A DNA stretch of 64,000 bases from UBA987 sp002292105 (lineage in GTDB: Bacteria; Bacteroidota; Bacteroidia; NS11-12g; UBA9320): the NCBI GenBank assembly GCA_943846675.1, contig OX044357.1, positions 1,674,001 through 1,738,000 of the forward strand, given 5' to 3'. This document shows, piece by piece, positions 54,170 through 63,343 of this stretch. The notes below the pieces were generated by a model that made no database searches, was not told where the DNA came from, and saw only the letters and a program-made list of their open reading frames with translations. A program made the translations under genes and the position numbers. The number at the start of each line of letters is the position of its first letter. Within the stretch, counting starts at the first letter, position 1.

Positions 54170-55078
54170 GTGAAATTTTACGATACGGCACATAACTTTT
54201 TAGGGATAGAGGAGTCTCAATGGAGTGAATATGACTCGTCTGATGTCGTTTTACAGCTGCTACCCTACGAGCACACCAGTTCGTATCAAGCTGGCTCTAA
54301 GCAAGGCCCAAAGGCGATGCTAGAAGCTTCTCATTTTGTAGAGTATTATGATGAAGAACTTGACCAAGAGACCTATCGCGAGATGGGCATTAGCACACAA
54401 CACGAACTAAACTTTGAGGACAAAGTCGACAAAGCTGCAGTCCAACTCATAAAAGACAATACCCTTAAACACCTAAACAACGGTAAGTTTATCATGAGCT
54501 TCGGGGCCGAGCACACGGTATCATTGGGTGTATTTGAAGCCATACATTCCCTCGATCATACGGTGTCAGTTCTACAAATAGACGCGCATTCAGACTTACG
54601 TGATTCTTATGAAGGAAATAAACTTTCGCATGCTTGTGTAATGGCAAGGATCAATGAGCTTAATGTTCAAATTTCTCAGGTCGGTATCCGTGCTCAAAGT
54701 GTGGTAGAGGCTCAAACCATTAAAGACACTCAAAGCATTCAGACGTTTTATGATCACCAAGTAAACCTTACTGATGATTTGGAAGCGCAAATCAGTGCAC
54801 ATTTAACAGATAAAGTGTACATCACAATCGACGCTGATGGCATTGACCCCGCCGTCGTTCCTGGTGTTGGCACACCCGAGCCAGGTGGATTAAGTTATCA
54901 TAGATTATTAAAAATATTGAAAGATATTTGCAGAAATAAAAAGATAGTTGGATTTGATATTGTTGAATGTGCGCCTATTGATGGTCAGATACAATCGCAA
55001 TATGTTTTAGCAAAACTGGCTTACAAGATTTTGGGTTACTGTACGTTAAATCCCAATAACTTTAAGTCATATAAATAA
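54170..55078 (+). CDS. speB: Agmatinase-like ureohydrolase
   Basis: 302-aa member of the arginase/agmatinase/formiminoglutamase family with a two-manganese site: GAEHT near residue 115, DAHSDLRD (Asp138, His140, Asp142 and Asp145), and DADGIDPAVVPGVGTPEPGG near 221. The last motif is characteristic of agmatinase, which makes putrescine from agmatine. The start is GTG at 54170; the ATG at 54133 is in another frame. A TAATTTTG element lies 17 nt upstream. A deoxy-guanidino or formimino substrate cannot be fully excluded. Confidence 0.88.
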   Translation: MKFYDTAHNFLGIEESQWSEYDSSDVVLQLLPYEHTSSYQAGSKQGPKAMLEASHFVEYYDEELDQETYREMGISTQHELNFEDKVDKAAVQLIKDNTLKHLNNGKFIMSFGAEHTVSLGVFEAIHSLDHTVSVLQIDAHSDLRDSYEGNKLSHACVMARINELNVQISQVGIRAQSVVEAQTIKDTQSIQTFYDHQVNLTDDLEAQISAHLTDKVYITIDADGIDPAVVPGVGTPEPGGLSYHRLLKILKDICRNKKIVGFDIVECAPIDGQIQSQYVLAKLAYKILGYCTLNPNNFKSYK

Positions 55079-55084
55079 TAGAAA

Positions 55085-56242
55085 ATGCAGAGCCCTAAAA
55101 AAGTCTATTTAGACAATGCAGCAACTTCGCCTTTAGACCCAATGGTTATTAAGGCTATGACCGATGAAATGCAGGAAACGTATGGTAACCCGTCTGCATC
55201 CCACAGTATTGGTAGAAAGGCAAAAGCAGTTGTTGAAACTGCCAGAAAGCAAATCGCAGCCTCAATACAGGCGGAAGCCAAAGAAATTATATTCACTTCC
55301 GGAGGAACGGAGGCTGATAACATGGCCATTAGATGTGTGGTTAACGATTTAGACGTAACACATGTTATCACATCGCCAATAGAGCATAAAGCCGTTATTG
55401 GCACCTGTGAAGAGTTAGAGGCCAAAGGAAAAATCCAACTACACTTGGTGCGCGTTGATTCAAAAGGAATGGTTGATTTAAACCATTTAGAATCTATTGC
55501 CAAGGAATACAACGGCGCTCTGATTAGCCTTATGCACGCTAATAACGAATTGGGAACCTTGTTGGATTACAAACGTGTTTCTTCTATTGCCAAGGCAAAT
55601 AATTGTCTTTTTCATAGTGATACCGTACAAACCATGGGTCATTATGCCTTTAATGTAAAAGACTTTGGTGCTGATTTCCTTACCTGTTCAGCGCATAAAT
55701 TAAACGGTCCTAAGGGTATTGGCTTTTTATATGTCAATAAAAACTTAAACCTAAAAGCATTAATCACTGGCGGTGGACAAGAAAGCAACCACCGCGCTGG
55801 AACTGAGAATGTCATTGGCATTGTAGGACTGGCCAAAGCGTTGGAAATAGCTTTTGCAAACATTGAAGAAGAGCAAAAACTCATATTTGAGATAAAGACT
55901 TACATGATGGCGGCTATGCAGTCGAAGCTGCCAAGTATTGAGTTTAATGGTGTTAATACTTTTGAAGGTGGTTTGTATACGGTTTTGAATTGTTCGTTAC
56001 CGCCTCAGCCAAACAATGAGTTGTTGTTATTCCAACTAGATATCGAAGGTGTTTGTTGTTCAGGAGGATCGGCCTGTAACTCTGGTGCATCAACTGGATC
56101 ACATGTGCTCAATGCAATTAATCATGATACCAATCGAAAGGCTATCCGTTTTTCTTTTGGTCGCTTCACAACAAAAGAAGACGTCGATTACGCCATTGAA
56201 GTTTTAACCAAACTATTGGTGTCTGAAACCGTTGTTATGTAA
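55085..56242 (+). CDS. Cysteine desulfurase (NifS/IscS family)
   Basis: 385-aa PLP enzyme that takes sulfur from cysteine for Fe-S clusters and other thio-cofactors. It begins KKVYLDNAATSPLDP. The PLP lysine is in SAHKLNGPKGIGFLYV (Lys near 204), and the persulfide Cys is in GGSACNSGAST (Cys near 331) after an unusual extra pair CCS. Length is normal. It follows the agmatinase-like gene after six bases and precedes a thioredoxin gene by 18, so the three are probably one transcript. Confidence 0.93.
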   Translation: MQSPKKVYLDNAATSPLDPMVIKAMTDEMQETYGNPSASHSIGRKAKAVVETARKQIAASIQAEAKEIIFTSGGTEADNMAIRCVVNDLDVTHVITSPIEHKAVIGTCEELEAKGKIQLHLVRVDSKGMVDLNHLESIAKEYNGALISLMHANNELGTLLDYKRVSSIAKANNCLFHSDTVQTMGHYAFNVKDFGADFLTCSAHKLNGPKGIGFLYVNKNLNLKALITGGGQESNHRAGTENVIGIVGLAKALEIAFANIEEEQKLIFEIKTYMMAAMQSKLPSIEFNGVNTFEGGLYTVLNCSLPPQPNNELLLFQLDIEGVCCSGGSACNSGASTGSHVLNAINHDTNRKAIRFSFGRFTTKEDVDYAIEVLTKLLVSETVVM

Positions 56243-56260
56243 CAACGATTAATACACTTG

Positions 56261-56845
56261 ATGAAGTTTGAGTTTGCCCTTAATGAAACGTTTAGTTACG
56301 TTCAGTACATGGAATTAATAGAGTCACTTGTGTCACAAAACAAGACCTCTGGACCTAATCAAAGTCAAATCTTAATTGACTTCACTTCTTTAAATTTGAA
56401 ACGCCTGCAGCGCTTAAACAAGCGTTTGACTTTGCGCCCGGATGTCATTGCCGCTATAGGAGAAGTAAAACAATCTCAGCGGTGGATTTTGATATCGGAG
56501 GCATGGTGTGGTGATTGTGCTCAAAACTTGCCAATCATAAACAAAATGGCATCTATAAGTGACAAGATAGATCTACAGATTATTGAGAGAGATGCAAACT
56601 TGGAGGTGATGGACGCATTTTTAACAAATGGTGGACGGTCGGTACCAAAGCTTATTTCTGTGGATGCTGACAACAATGTTCTGTTTACATGGGGACCACG
56701 ACCAAAAGTGGCGCAAGACATGTTTCTTGCCCATAAGAAAAACCCGGGGACTGAAACCCCAGAAGAGTTTAAAACTACGCTTCATAAGTGGTACACCAAA
56801 GATAAGTCGAACGAGGTACAGTCTGAGTTTATAGCACTATTGTAA
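56261..56845 (+). CDS. Thioredoxin-family protein
   Basis: 194-aa cytoplasmic protein with a thioredoxin-like fold. The active site is ISEAWCGDCAQNLP (Cys83 and Cys86), followed by the RSVPKLISVD cis-proline loop. It belongs to a group of about 190 aa annotated only as thioredoxin family. ATG at 56261 is used; a TTG one codon earlier is possible. It lies 18 nt after cysteine desulfurase, so a role in reducing the persulfide or its partners is possible inference. Confidence 0.83.
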   Translation: MKFEFALNETFSYVQYMELIESLVSQNKTSGPNQSQILIDFTSLNLKRLQRLNKRLTLRPDVIAAIGEVKQSQRWILISEAWCGDCAQNLPIINKMASISDKIDLQIIERDANLEVMDAFLTNGGRSVPKLISVDADNNVLFTWGPRPKVAQDMFLAHKKNPGTETPEEFKTTLHKWYTKDKSNEVQSEFIALL

Positions 56846-56934
56846 TATTTTTAGTCATCCCCTCTTCTAGCGCTGAACTACAGCATAAAAACCTTATTTT
56901 TGGGGTTTAACATTCAAATTAGTTCACATATAGA

Positions 56935-58986
56935 ATGAGAAAATTTACGCTTTTAGCTTTTGCTTTGATGATGAGTATTGCTGGCTCTGCCCAGTATTAT
57001 CATCTAGATTGGGATTTAGGACAAAATCCTAAAGGAATTAACAACGATAATGAATATCCTGTTGGTGGAGGTTTACCAGGTGGATGGACAACAATCATCA
57101 CTGGTCCTGCAACAGCGTGGTCTGGAGATATTACAATTCCTTTTACATTCAACTTTAATGGTACAGATTACACCACGTGTAAGGTAGCTCCGGGTTTACT
57201 AACCTTTGGAACGCCTAGCTCCTATCCTGGAACAACAGCGGCTGCTTTACCAAGTGCAAATTTACCTGATAACACAGTTGCCGTTTGGGGTTTAACAGTT
57301 GGAGCAGGTGACTTTATCATTAGCAAGACGTTTGGATCTTCTCCGAACAGACAGTTCTGGGTTCAAATGAACACGGCTGGAAATGCTAATGTTCAAAACG
57401 GTTGGGCGTATTGGAGTATCGTTCTTGAAGAAGGTACAAACAACGTCTACATTGTTGACCAAAGAAATCAGTGTGTTACATCTTCAGGAGCAGCTTGTAC
57501 TGGGAAACCACAAGTTTCTGCTGGAATTCAGTTGAATAGCACAACGGCGATCAGTCTACCAAACTCTCCATCAATGGAAGGAAGAGCTGGTAACGATTTT
57601 ACACCTGCTGATAATGTGTATTATACTTTTTACCCTGGTACACAGGCAGACAATGACTTGATGATGATCAGCACTGATATGTTGACTGATTATGAATTAG
57701 CTGGCGGTGGAATTTCTATCAAAGGTGAATTAAGAAACATTGGTGCAACGGCTTTAACAAGCTTTGATTTAAACTATTCTGTTAACGGTGGCGCTACTGT
57801 TACACAAAGCGTAACAGGTGTTAACGTGGCAAGCGGCGCTTATCACAGCTTTGAGCATAGCACAGCTTTTATGCCTGCAAGCTCTGACGCATACGAAATC
57901 AAAATTTGGACGTCAAACCCAAATACAAAGGCAGATGCCAATACAGATAACGATGAGATAACAGCAAGCATTCGTGTTCACGACAAAGTTTATGTACGTA
58001 AACCACTTTACGAAGTGTTTACGTCTTCAACCTGTGTCCCATGTGCACCTGGTAACGTAAACTTCCATAGCATCATCGAAGGAAAAGACGATGAGTGCGT
58101 TTATATCAAGTATCAACAAAGCTGGCCTGGTACAGGAGACCCTTATTGTACTGCTGAAGCAAACGAAAGACGTAACTACTACTCAATAAATTCAATTCCT
58201 AGAATGGAAGTTGACGGTGGTTGGGACGGAAATGCTTCGTCATTTACTACTCAAATGCATTCAGATGCAACTGGTCTTCCTGCCTTTATGGAAATAACCG
58301 CAGAGTCTATTCAGTGGGGTAAGCACGTTGAAGTTAATGTTGAAGTTAATCCAGCATCAGACTTTCAAGGTAATAACACATTGCATGTAGCGATTATGGA
58401 GAAACTTACCTTCAACAACGAGAAAACGAACGGTGAAGCTGAATTCGAAAATGTCATGAAGAAAATGATGACAGGTGCAGTGGGTATAAATCTTGGAACC
58501 TTGAAAAAAGACACCAAGGTTGAACGCAAATTCACTTGGAATTTCAAAGGCGACTATACACTTCCTTTTGACGGACAAAGTTCAAACTGGATAAACCACA
58601 ATACTGCACACTCTGTAGAGGAGTTTGAAGATTTAATCGTTGCAGTATGGATTCAAAATGCGTCGACCAAAGAGGTTCACCAAGCAACTTATGCAACGCA
58701 AACCAATACAAGCGTTGTAGACATGACTCAAGAAAGCAAGTTCACCATGTATCCAAATCCAGCAACCGATGTAACTAGCGTGAGTTTTGACTTAACAACA
58801 GGTTCAGATGTTCAAGTATCTGTTCTGAATGTATCAGGTCAAGAAGTAGCTGTTTCTAATGCCGGTGTGTTGAACGCTGGTGAAAACACTGTTGATGTTG
58901 ATGTTTCTAACTTAACAAAAGGTGTTTACTACGTACAGTTGGTTACGGACTTTGGTACATTTACCAAGCCGCTAACGGTTCAATAG
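56935..58986 (+). CDS. Omp28-related T9SS protein with thioredoxin-like domain
   Basis: 683-aa secreted protein. A signal peptide (residues 1-19) and a large N-terminal beta region (about 20-270) are followed by a CARDB-like segment (about 240-350), then an Omp28-type thioredoxin-like domain with the CxxC motif CVPC (Cys367 and Cys370) in LYEVFTSSTCVPCAPG. The protein ends in a T9SS type A sorting domain (about 605-683, FTMYPNPATDVTSVSF onward). Omp28 relatives are surface proteins of Porphyromonas; oxidoreductase activity is plausible, not shown. It is a single gene closed by a strong terminator. Confidence 0.85.
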   Translation: MRKFTLLAFALMMSIAGSAQYYHLDWDLGQNPKGINNDNEYPVGGGLPGGWTTIITGPATAWSGDITIPFTFNFNGTDYTTCKVAPGLLTFGTPSSYPGTTAAALPSANLPDNTVAVWGLTVGAGDFIISKTFGSSPNRQFWVQMNTAGNANVQNGWAYWSIVLEEGTNNVYIVDQRNQCVTSSGAACTGKPQVSAGIQLNSTTAISLPNSPSMEGRAGNDFTPADNVYYTFYPGTQADNDLMMISTDMLTDYELAGGGISIKGELRNIGATALTSFDLNYSVNGGATVTQSVTGVNVASGAYHSFEHSTAFMPASSDAYEIKIWTSNPNTKADANTDNDEITASIRVHDKVYVRKPLYEVFTSSTCVPCAPGNVNFHSIIEGKDDECVYIKYQQSWPGTGDPYCTAEANERRNYYSINSIPRMEVDGGWDGNASSFTTQMHSDATGLPAFMEITAESIQWGKHVEVNVEVNPASDFQGNNTLHVAIMEKLTFNNEKTNGEAEFENVMKKMMTGAVGINLGTLKKDTKVERKFTWNFKGDYTLPFDGQSSNWINHNTAHSVEEFEDLIVAVWIQNASTKEVHQATYATQTNTSVVDMTQESKFTMYPNPATDVTSVSFDLTTGSDVQVSVLNVSGQEVAVSNAGVLNAGENTVDVDVSNLTKGVYYVQLVTDFGTFTKPLTVQ

Positions 58987-59003
58987 AAAGAATTAAAACA
59001 TTA

Positions 59004-59037
59004 AAAAGGGTCAACCGTTTGGTTGACCCTTTTTTTA
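59004..59037. terminator. Strong bidirectional terminator
   Basis: Hairpin AAAAGGGTCAACC-GTTT-GGTTGACCCTTTT with T7 after it and A5 before it. It serves the Omp28-like gene and the convergent TIGR02757 gene, whose stop codon is at 59035. Confidence 0.92.
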
Positions 59038-59811
59038 TTTGGCAAATCCGGAGATGCCAAGTCCAAACAAGGCGTAATCATATTTCACCGGGTCATTGGC
59101 ATCAAAGTCCTTAAGACTGTTGGTCAGTAACTCCGCTGCCAGCCAATCCGGTTGTTTGCGCTCTAACAATCCTAGCTTTGAGGCAACGCGTTGAACATGT
59201 ACGTCCAACGGACATATCAATTGAGCGGGTTTAATAGAATTCCACAACCCAAAGTCTACGCCGCTTTCATCTTTGCGCACCATCCAACGCAAATACATGT
59301 TTAAACGTTTACAGGCAGACTTTCTACTTGGCGTAGCAATATGCTTTCGTGTACGCTCAGAAACTGGCAGAACACTGAAGGCGAGTTTATTGAAACCAAT
59401 TAATCCAGGACCTACATGTGCATCTGATGGTTTTAAGCCAGTTGAAAATGCTGTTTCTAAAGACTCATTATTGGCATACCATTGCTTTAGAAATGCCAAA
59501 ATATACAATACGTCGGTATCGTTAAGCGTCCGATGAACAAAGCCCTCAAACCGTTTCAAGTCGGAATCCGCCGCATGAAGAATAAAATCATGTGGACTTT
59601 CGTCCATGTGATGTAGAAGTACATTACATTTATTGATTATCGTCTTCCGATTACCCCACGCCATAATCGCAGCAAAAAATCCTGCAATCTCGATGTCTTG
59701 TCGTTTTGAAAAGCGATGTGGAATAGAAATCGGATCGTTATCGATGAATACCGATTGATTGGTTTTGTGGTACCACAACTCTAAAAATGCCTTTAACTCT
59801 CCTTTGTTCAA
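59035..59811 (-). CDS. TIGR02757 family protein
   Basis: 258-aa soluble protein of the TIGR02757/DUF2400 family, found mainly in Bacteroidota and some other bacteria, function unknown. Visible landmarks are IPHRFSKRQDIEIAGFFAAI near residue 28, AWGNRKTI, MFLR-type MYLRWMVRKDESGVDFGLW and the late DVHVQRVASKLGLLERKQPDW. The fold is thought to resemble HhH-GPD DNA glycosylases (inference). The start is TTG at 59811, two bases after the prsW stop. Last gene of a three-gene run. Confidence 0.82.
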   Translation of the reverse strand: MNKGELKAFLELWYHKTNQSVFIDNDPISIPHRFSKRQDIEIAGFFAAIMAWGNRKTIINKCNVLLHHMDESPHDFILHAADSDLKRFEGFVHRTLNDTDVLYILAFLKQWYANNESLETAFSTGLKPSDAHVGPGLIGFNKLAFSVLPVSERTRKHIATPSRKSACKRLNMYLRWMVRKDESGVDFGLWNSIKPAQLICPLDVHVQRVASKLGLLERKQPDWLAAELLTNSLKDFDANDPVKYDYALFGLGISGFAK

Positions 59812-59813
59812 GC

Positions 59814-60512
59814 TTATTTCTGTCTGTCGTTAAACGGAGAATTGTATTGGTGAATTCTTATCGCTCTTCTGGACAGTAGTATGGCAATGACCAAGGTGAC
59901 TAACGCTCCAATAATTTTATACCCCTTTAACCATCCGAGCAGGCTGTCGTCTAACAAGAGTGAGAAATCGTAGGCTGCGTGCAAAATAGACGGGATAAAC
60001 AGGGCGTAAGCTAAATAGGTATTGGACTTTTCGGTGTTGAACTTTGCCAAACCTAGGTAATATCCCATAATTACGCCAAATGCCGCGTGTGCAGGTACGG
60101 CAGTAAACATGCGCAACACGCCAGTTGCCATTCCGTAATCTACCGTATATGCAATGTTTTCCAAAGTTGCAAAACCCATCGAAACCATAACACTATAGGT
60201 AATGCCATCGAACGGCTCATCAAAATCCTTTTTGGGGTACAAGAACCGAAAGACTACGAAAAACTTTACGGCTTCTTCAATCAATGCGATTCCTGCAAAA
60301 GCATATACACCTGTTTTTAAAATACTGTCAGTATACACCATTCCCGTCCGCGTAACCATCGATTCTAAGATGACAGCTGGAATAATGCTTAATACACCCA
60401 GAATAAACGCCCAAATCAATAATTTCTTTGGTTCACGGTCGTACTTGTCTTTCCAAAAGATATAAATCATAATGGCTAGACCAGGTGCTATTGCAAGCGC
60501 TAACAACTTCAT
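59814..60512 (-). CDS. PrsW family intramembrane metalloprotease
   Basis: 232-aa membrane protease with about eight hydrophobic helices. Catalytic motifs of the PrsW family are visible: EEAVKFFVVF (Glu-Glu near residue 80), FDGITYSVMVSMGFATLENIAY (Glu near 118) and the His in PAHAAFG. PrsW proteins cleave anti-sigma factors or other membrane proteins in other bacteria; the target here is unknown and the FecR of this window is only a speculation. TAATG overlap with the upstream PLP enzyme. Confidence 0.88.
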   Translation of the reverse strand: MKLLALAIAPGLAIMIYIFWKDKYDREPKKLLIWAFILGVLSIIPAVILESMVTRTGMVYTDSILKTGVYAFAGIALIEEAVKFFVVFRFLYPKKDFDEPFDGITYSVMVSMGFATLENIAYTVDYGMATGVLRMFTAVPAHAAFGVIMGYYLGLAKFNTEKSNTYLAYALFIPSILHAAYDFSLLLDDSLLGWLKGYKIIGALVTLVIAILLSRRAIRIHQYNSPFNDRQK

Positions 60513-61651
60513 TAGCCTATGGCTTGTCGCAAGTCTTCAATTAAATCTTCTACGTCTTCGATTCCTACACTTAAACGAATGAGTGAGTCTTTTAATCCAG
60601 CTTTTTCACGTTCTTCTTTTGGTATAGAAGCATGTGTCATACTGGCTGGGTGTCCGCATAACGATTCTACCCCACCCAATGATTCTGCTAACGTAAAGAG
60701 TTTTGTTTTGCTTATGACGGCCTGTGCTTCTTCAATGCTATCTCCAGATAACGTAAACGACATCATACCGCCAAAGTCATTCATTTGTGATTTAGCCACG
60801 TCGTGGTTTGGGTGCGAAGTAAATCCTGGCCAATATACCTTAGACACCTTTGGATGATCTGCTAAAAATTGTGCGACCTGTCGGCCATTATCGCAATGAC
60901 GTTGCATGCGTAAATGCAGCGTCTTAATTCCACGCAGCACTAAAAAGCTATCTTGTGGTCCTGGCGTTCCGCCACAACTGTTTTGAATAAACGAAAGTCT
61001 TTCTAGTAAATCATCGCTGTTACACACCAAGGCGCCCATCACAACGTCTGAGTGACCATTAATAAACTTCGTTACAGAGTGCATCACTATGTCTGCCCCA
61101 AGATCCATTGGTGTTTGCAGATAGGGTGATGCAAACGTATTATCCACGCACAACAGAGCATTCGCGGCCTTAGCAATGGCACTAACCGCTTTGATGTCGA
61201 TTATTTTCAATAATGGGTTTGTTGGCGTTTCAACCCACAACAATTTAGTGTTTTCATTTACTAGAGCAGTCACAGCATCTAAGTCTCCCATATCAACGAA
61301 ATGAAACTTAATTCCATAAGCCGCAAACACCTGAGTGAAGATTCTATATGAACCACCGTACAGATCATTGGTCGAAATTACTTCATCACCTGGAGACAAT
61401 AGCTTTACTACTGCATCAATGGCTGCCATGCCACTGGCAAAACACAATCCGTGTTTGGCATTCTCTAAGGCTGCTAAGTTGTCTTGCAATTGAGAACGTG
61501 TCGGGTTATGGGTACGACTATACTCGAATCCTTTATGTTCGCCCGGCGACGATTGCGCATACGTTGACGTTTGATATATTGGTGTCATAATAGCACCCGT
61601 TGTTGGGTCTGGAAACACACCTGCATGAATTGTTTTTGTATTGAATTTCAT
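60512..61651 (-). CDS. Cystathionine gamma-synthase/lyase family PLP enzyme
   Basis: 379-aa gamma-family enzyme of Cys/Met metabolism. KFNTKTIHAGVFPDPTTGA at the start, EYSRTHNPTR, and the PLP lysine segment HSVTKFINGHSDVVMG (Lys near 195). It uses cystathionine or O-acyl-homoserine; the sequence does not separate gamma-synthase from gamma- or beta-lyase. A TATATTTG -7 element lies upstream. It is divergent from the CstB-like sulfur gene. First gene of the run with prsW and TIGR02757. Confidence 0.9.
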   Translation of the reverse strand: MKFNTKTIHAGVFPDPTTGAIMTPIYQTSTYAQSSPGEHKGFEYSRTHNPTRSQLQDNLAALENAKHGLCFASGMAAIDAVVKLLSPGDEVISTNDLYGGSYRIFTQVFAAYGIKFHFVDMGDLDAVTALVNENTKLLWVETPTNPLLKIIDIKAVSAIAKAANALLCVDNTFASPYLQTPMDLGADIVMHSVTKFINGHSDVVMGALVCNSDDLLERLSFIQNSCGGTPGPQDSFLVLRGIKTLHLRMQRHCDNGRQVAQFLADHPKVSKVYWPGFTSHPNHDVAKSQMNDFGGMMSFTLSGDSIEEAQAVISKTKLFTLAESLGGVESLCGHPASMTHASIPKEEREKAGLKDSLIRLSVGIEDVEDLIEDLRQAIG

Positions 61652-61668
61652 AATGATAGAAAGTGGAG

Positions 61669-61676
61669 CAAATATA
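61669..61676 (-). promoter_or_regulatory. -7 element of the Cys/Met PLP gene
   Basis: Minus strand TATATTTG at 61676-61669, matching TAnnTTTG, 18 nt from the ATG. A TTG upstream lies at the non-ideal distance of 26 nt. Confidence 0.45.
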
Positions 61677-61827
61677 ATTTATACATCCAAGTGCTTGAGC
61701 ACAATTCACGGTTTTATCATCGAGTAACTCAATTAAAATGCTGAAAGTATAAACGATGCTTATAATCCTATCAAATATTAGAATTCAAACTGCTAAATTT
61801 CATACCGGTTGACAATCGTCAATATCG

Positions 61828-61835
61828 TACCTTTG
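61828..61835 (+). promoter_or_regulatory. -7 element of the CstB-like gene
   Basis: TACCTTTG (61828-61835) with TTG at 61809-61811, spacer 16 nt. It fixes the start at 61854, because the TTG at 61809 is the -33 element, not a start codon. Confidence 0.5.
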
Positions 61836-61853
61836 AAGTACAAAATAAGGACT

Positions 61854-63266
61854 ATGAAAGTAGAACAAATTTACACAGGATGTTTGGCTCAAGGAGCTTA
61901 TTATATTGAGTCTAATGGCGAAGTTGCGATAATAGATCCACTTCGTGAAGTGGATGATTATATCCGTGCAGCGCAAAAAAATAATGCGACGATTAAGTAC
62001 ATTTTTGAAACGCATTTTCATGCAGATTTTGTTAGTGGTCACGTGACCCTTGCTGAAAAAACAGGTGCTCAAATCGTATATGGACCAACGGCAAAACCTG
62101 ATTTTGAGTCGGTTGTGGCTACAGACGGCCAAATCTTTCAATTAGGTGATATTCAAATTGTTGCGTTACATACTCCAGGTCACACCATGGAAAGTACGAC
62201 GTATTTGTTACGTGATGAAAACGGTGAAGACCATTGTATCTTTTCTGGCGACACCCTATTCTTAGGTGATGTTGGTAGACCTGACCTAGCTCAAAAAGCG
62301 GCAAGTATGACTCAAGAAGAGTTGGCCGGCATATTGTACGACAGTTTGCGCAATAAAATCATGCCTTTAAGAGACGAACTGATTGTTTATCCTGGTCATG
62401 GTGCTGGATCGGCTTGTGGCAAAAACATGATGCAGGAAACTGTTGACACACTAGGCAATCAAAAGCAAATGAACTATGCGCTTCGTGCAGATATGACTAA
62501 AGAAGAGTTTATCAAAGAAGTGACTGATGGCCTTGCCCCTCCTCCGGCATATTTCCCACTCAATGTGGCCATGAACAAAAAAGGATATGTATCTATCGAC
62601 AAGGTCCTTACCAAAGGAAATAATCCTTTAAGCCCAGCTGAGTTCGAAGCTGCTGCCAATGAAACTGAAGCATTAATAATCGATGTTAGAAATCAGACTG
62701 ATTTTGTGAATGGATTTATTCCAAGAAGCATTTTCATTGGACTTAACGGAAACTTTGCCCCATGGGTAGGCGCGATGATTAAAGATGTTAACCAACCATT
62801 ACTCCTTGTTATCGACAACAATAAAATCGAGGAAGCCATTACACGATTAAGTCGTGTAGGTTTTGATAATACCATTGGGTATTTAGAAGGCGGTATAGAG
62901 GCATGGAAATCATCAGGTCGTGAAATAGACACGCTAAACTCCATATCTGCAGAAACCTTTGCTAGTGAAATAAAAGAGAATGATAATTCTATTTTCGATG
63001 TTCGAAAAGATGGTGAATTTACTGCAGAACACGTTGATGGTGCAAAACATACGTCACTTGAATTTATTAATGATCATTTGGCGGAGTTTCCTAAAGAGGA
63101 TCCGTTTTATGTGCACTGTGCAGGTGGTTACAGGTCTGTCATTGCTTCCTCAATTCTTAAATCACGTGGGTTTCACAACGTCATCGATGTGGCGGGAGGA
63201 TATTCAGCGATAAAAGAAACGGACGTAAAAACAACGGATTATGTTTGTCCTACAACGCTAAAATAA
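61854..63266 (+). CDS. CstB-like persulfide dioxygenase-rhodanese fusion
   Basis: 470-aa cytoplasmic protein. An ETHE1-type metallo-beta-lactamase domain (about residues 1-230) has THFHADFVSGH (metal His/Asp set), then two rhodanese domains. The first (about 265-360) lacks a catalytic Cys (LLLVIDNNKIEE in that position); the second (about 370-460) has the active Cys in HCAGGYRSV near residue 421. This order, dioxygenase plus dead rhodanese plus active rhodanese, is that of CstB in sulfide/persulfide detoxification. It converts persulfides to sulfite or thiosulfate (inferred). A strong terminator follows. Divergent from the Cys/Met PLP enzyme. Confidence 0.85.
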   Translation: MKVEQIYTGCLAQGAYYIESNGEVAIIDPLREVDDYIRAAQKNNATIKYIFETHFHADFVSGHVTLAEKTGAQIVYGPTAKPDFESVVATDGQIFQLGDIQIVALHTPGHTMESTTYLLRDENGEDHCIFSGDTLFLGDVGRPDLAQKAASMTQEELAGILYDSLRNKIMPLRDELIVYPGHGAGSACGKNMMQETVDTLGNQKQMNYALRADMTKEEFIKEVTDGLAPPPAYFPLNVAMNKKGYVSIDKVLTKGNNPLSPAEFEAAANETEALIIDVRNQTDFVNGFIPRSIFIGLNGNFAPWVGAMIKDVNQPLLLVIDNNKIEEAITRLSRVGFDNTIGYLEGGIEAWKSSGREIDTLNSISAETFASEIKENDNSIFDVRKDGEFTAEHVDGAKHTSLEFINDHLAEFPKEDPFYVHCAGGYRSVIASSILKSRGFHNVIDVAGGYSAIKETDVKTTDYVCPTTLK

Positions 63267-63282
63267 AAACGAATAATTATAG

Positions 63283-63313
63283 AAAAGGGCTATGTTTTCA
63301 TAGCCCTTTTTTT
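63283..63313 (+). terminator. Terminator of the CstB-like gene
   Basis: Hairpin AAAGGGCTATG-TTTT-CATAGCCCTTT with a T7 tail, 16 nt after the stop. Confidence 0.92.
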
Positions 63314-63343
63314 GTGCTTTTTTCTTAACTTCCGAACGCACAC

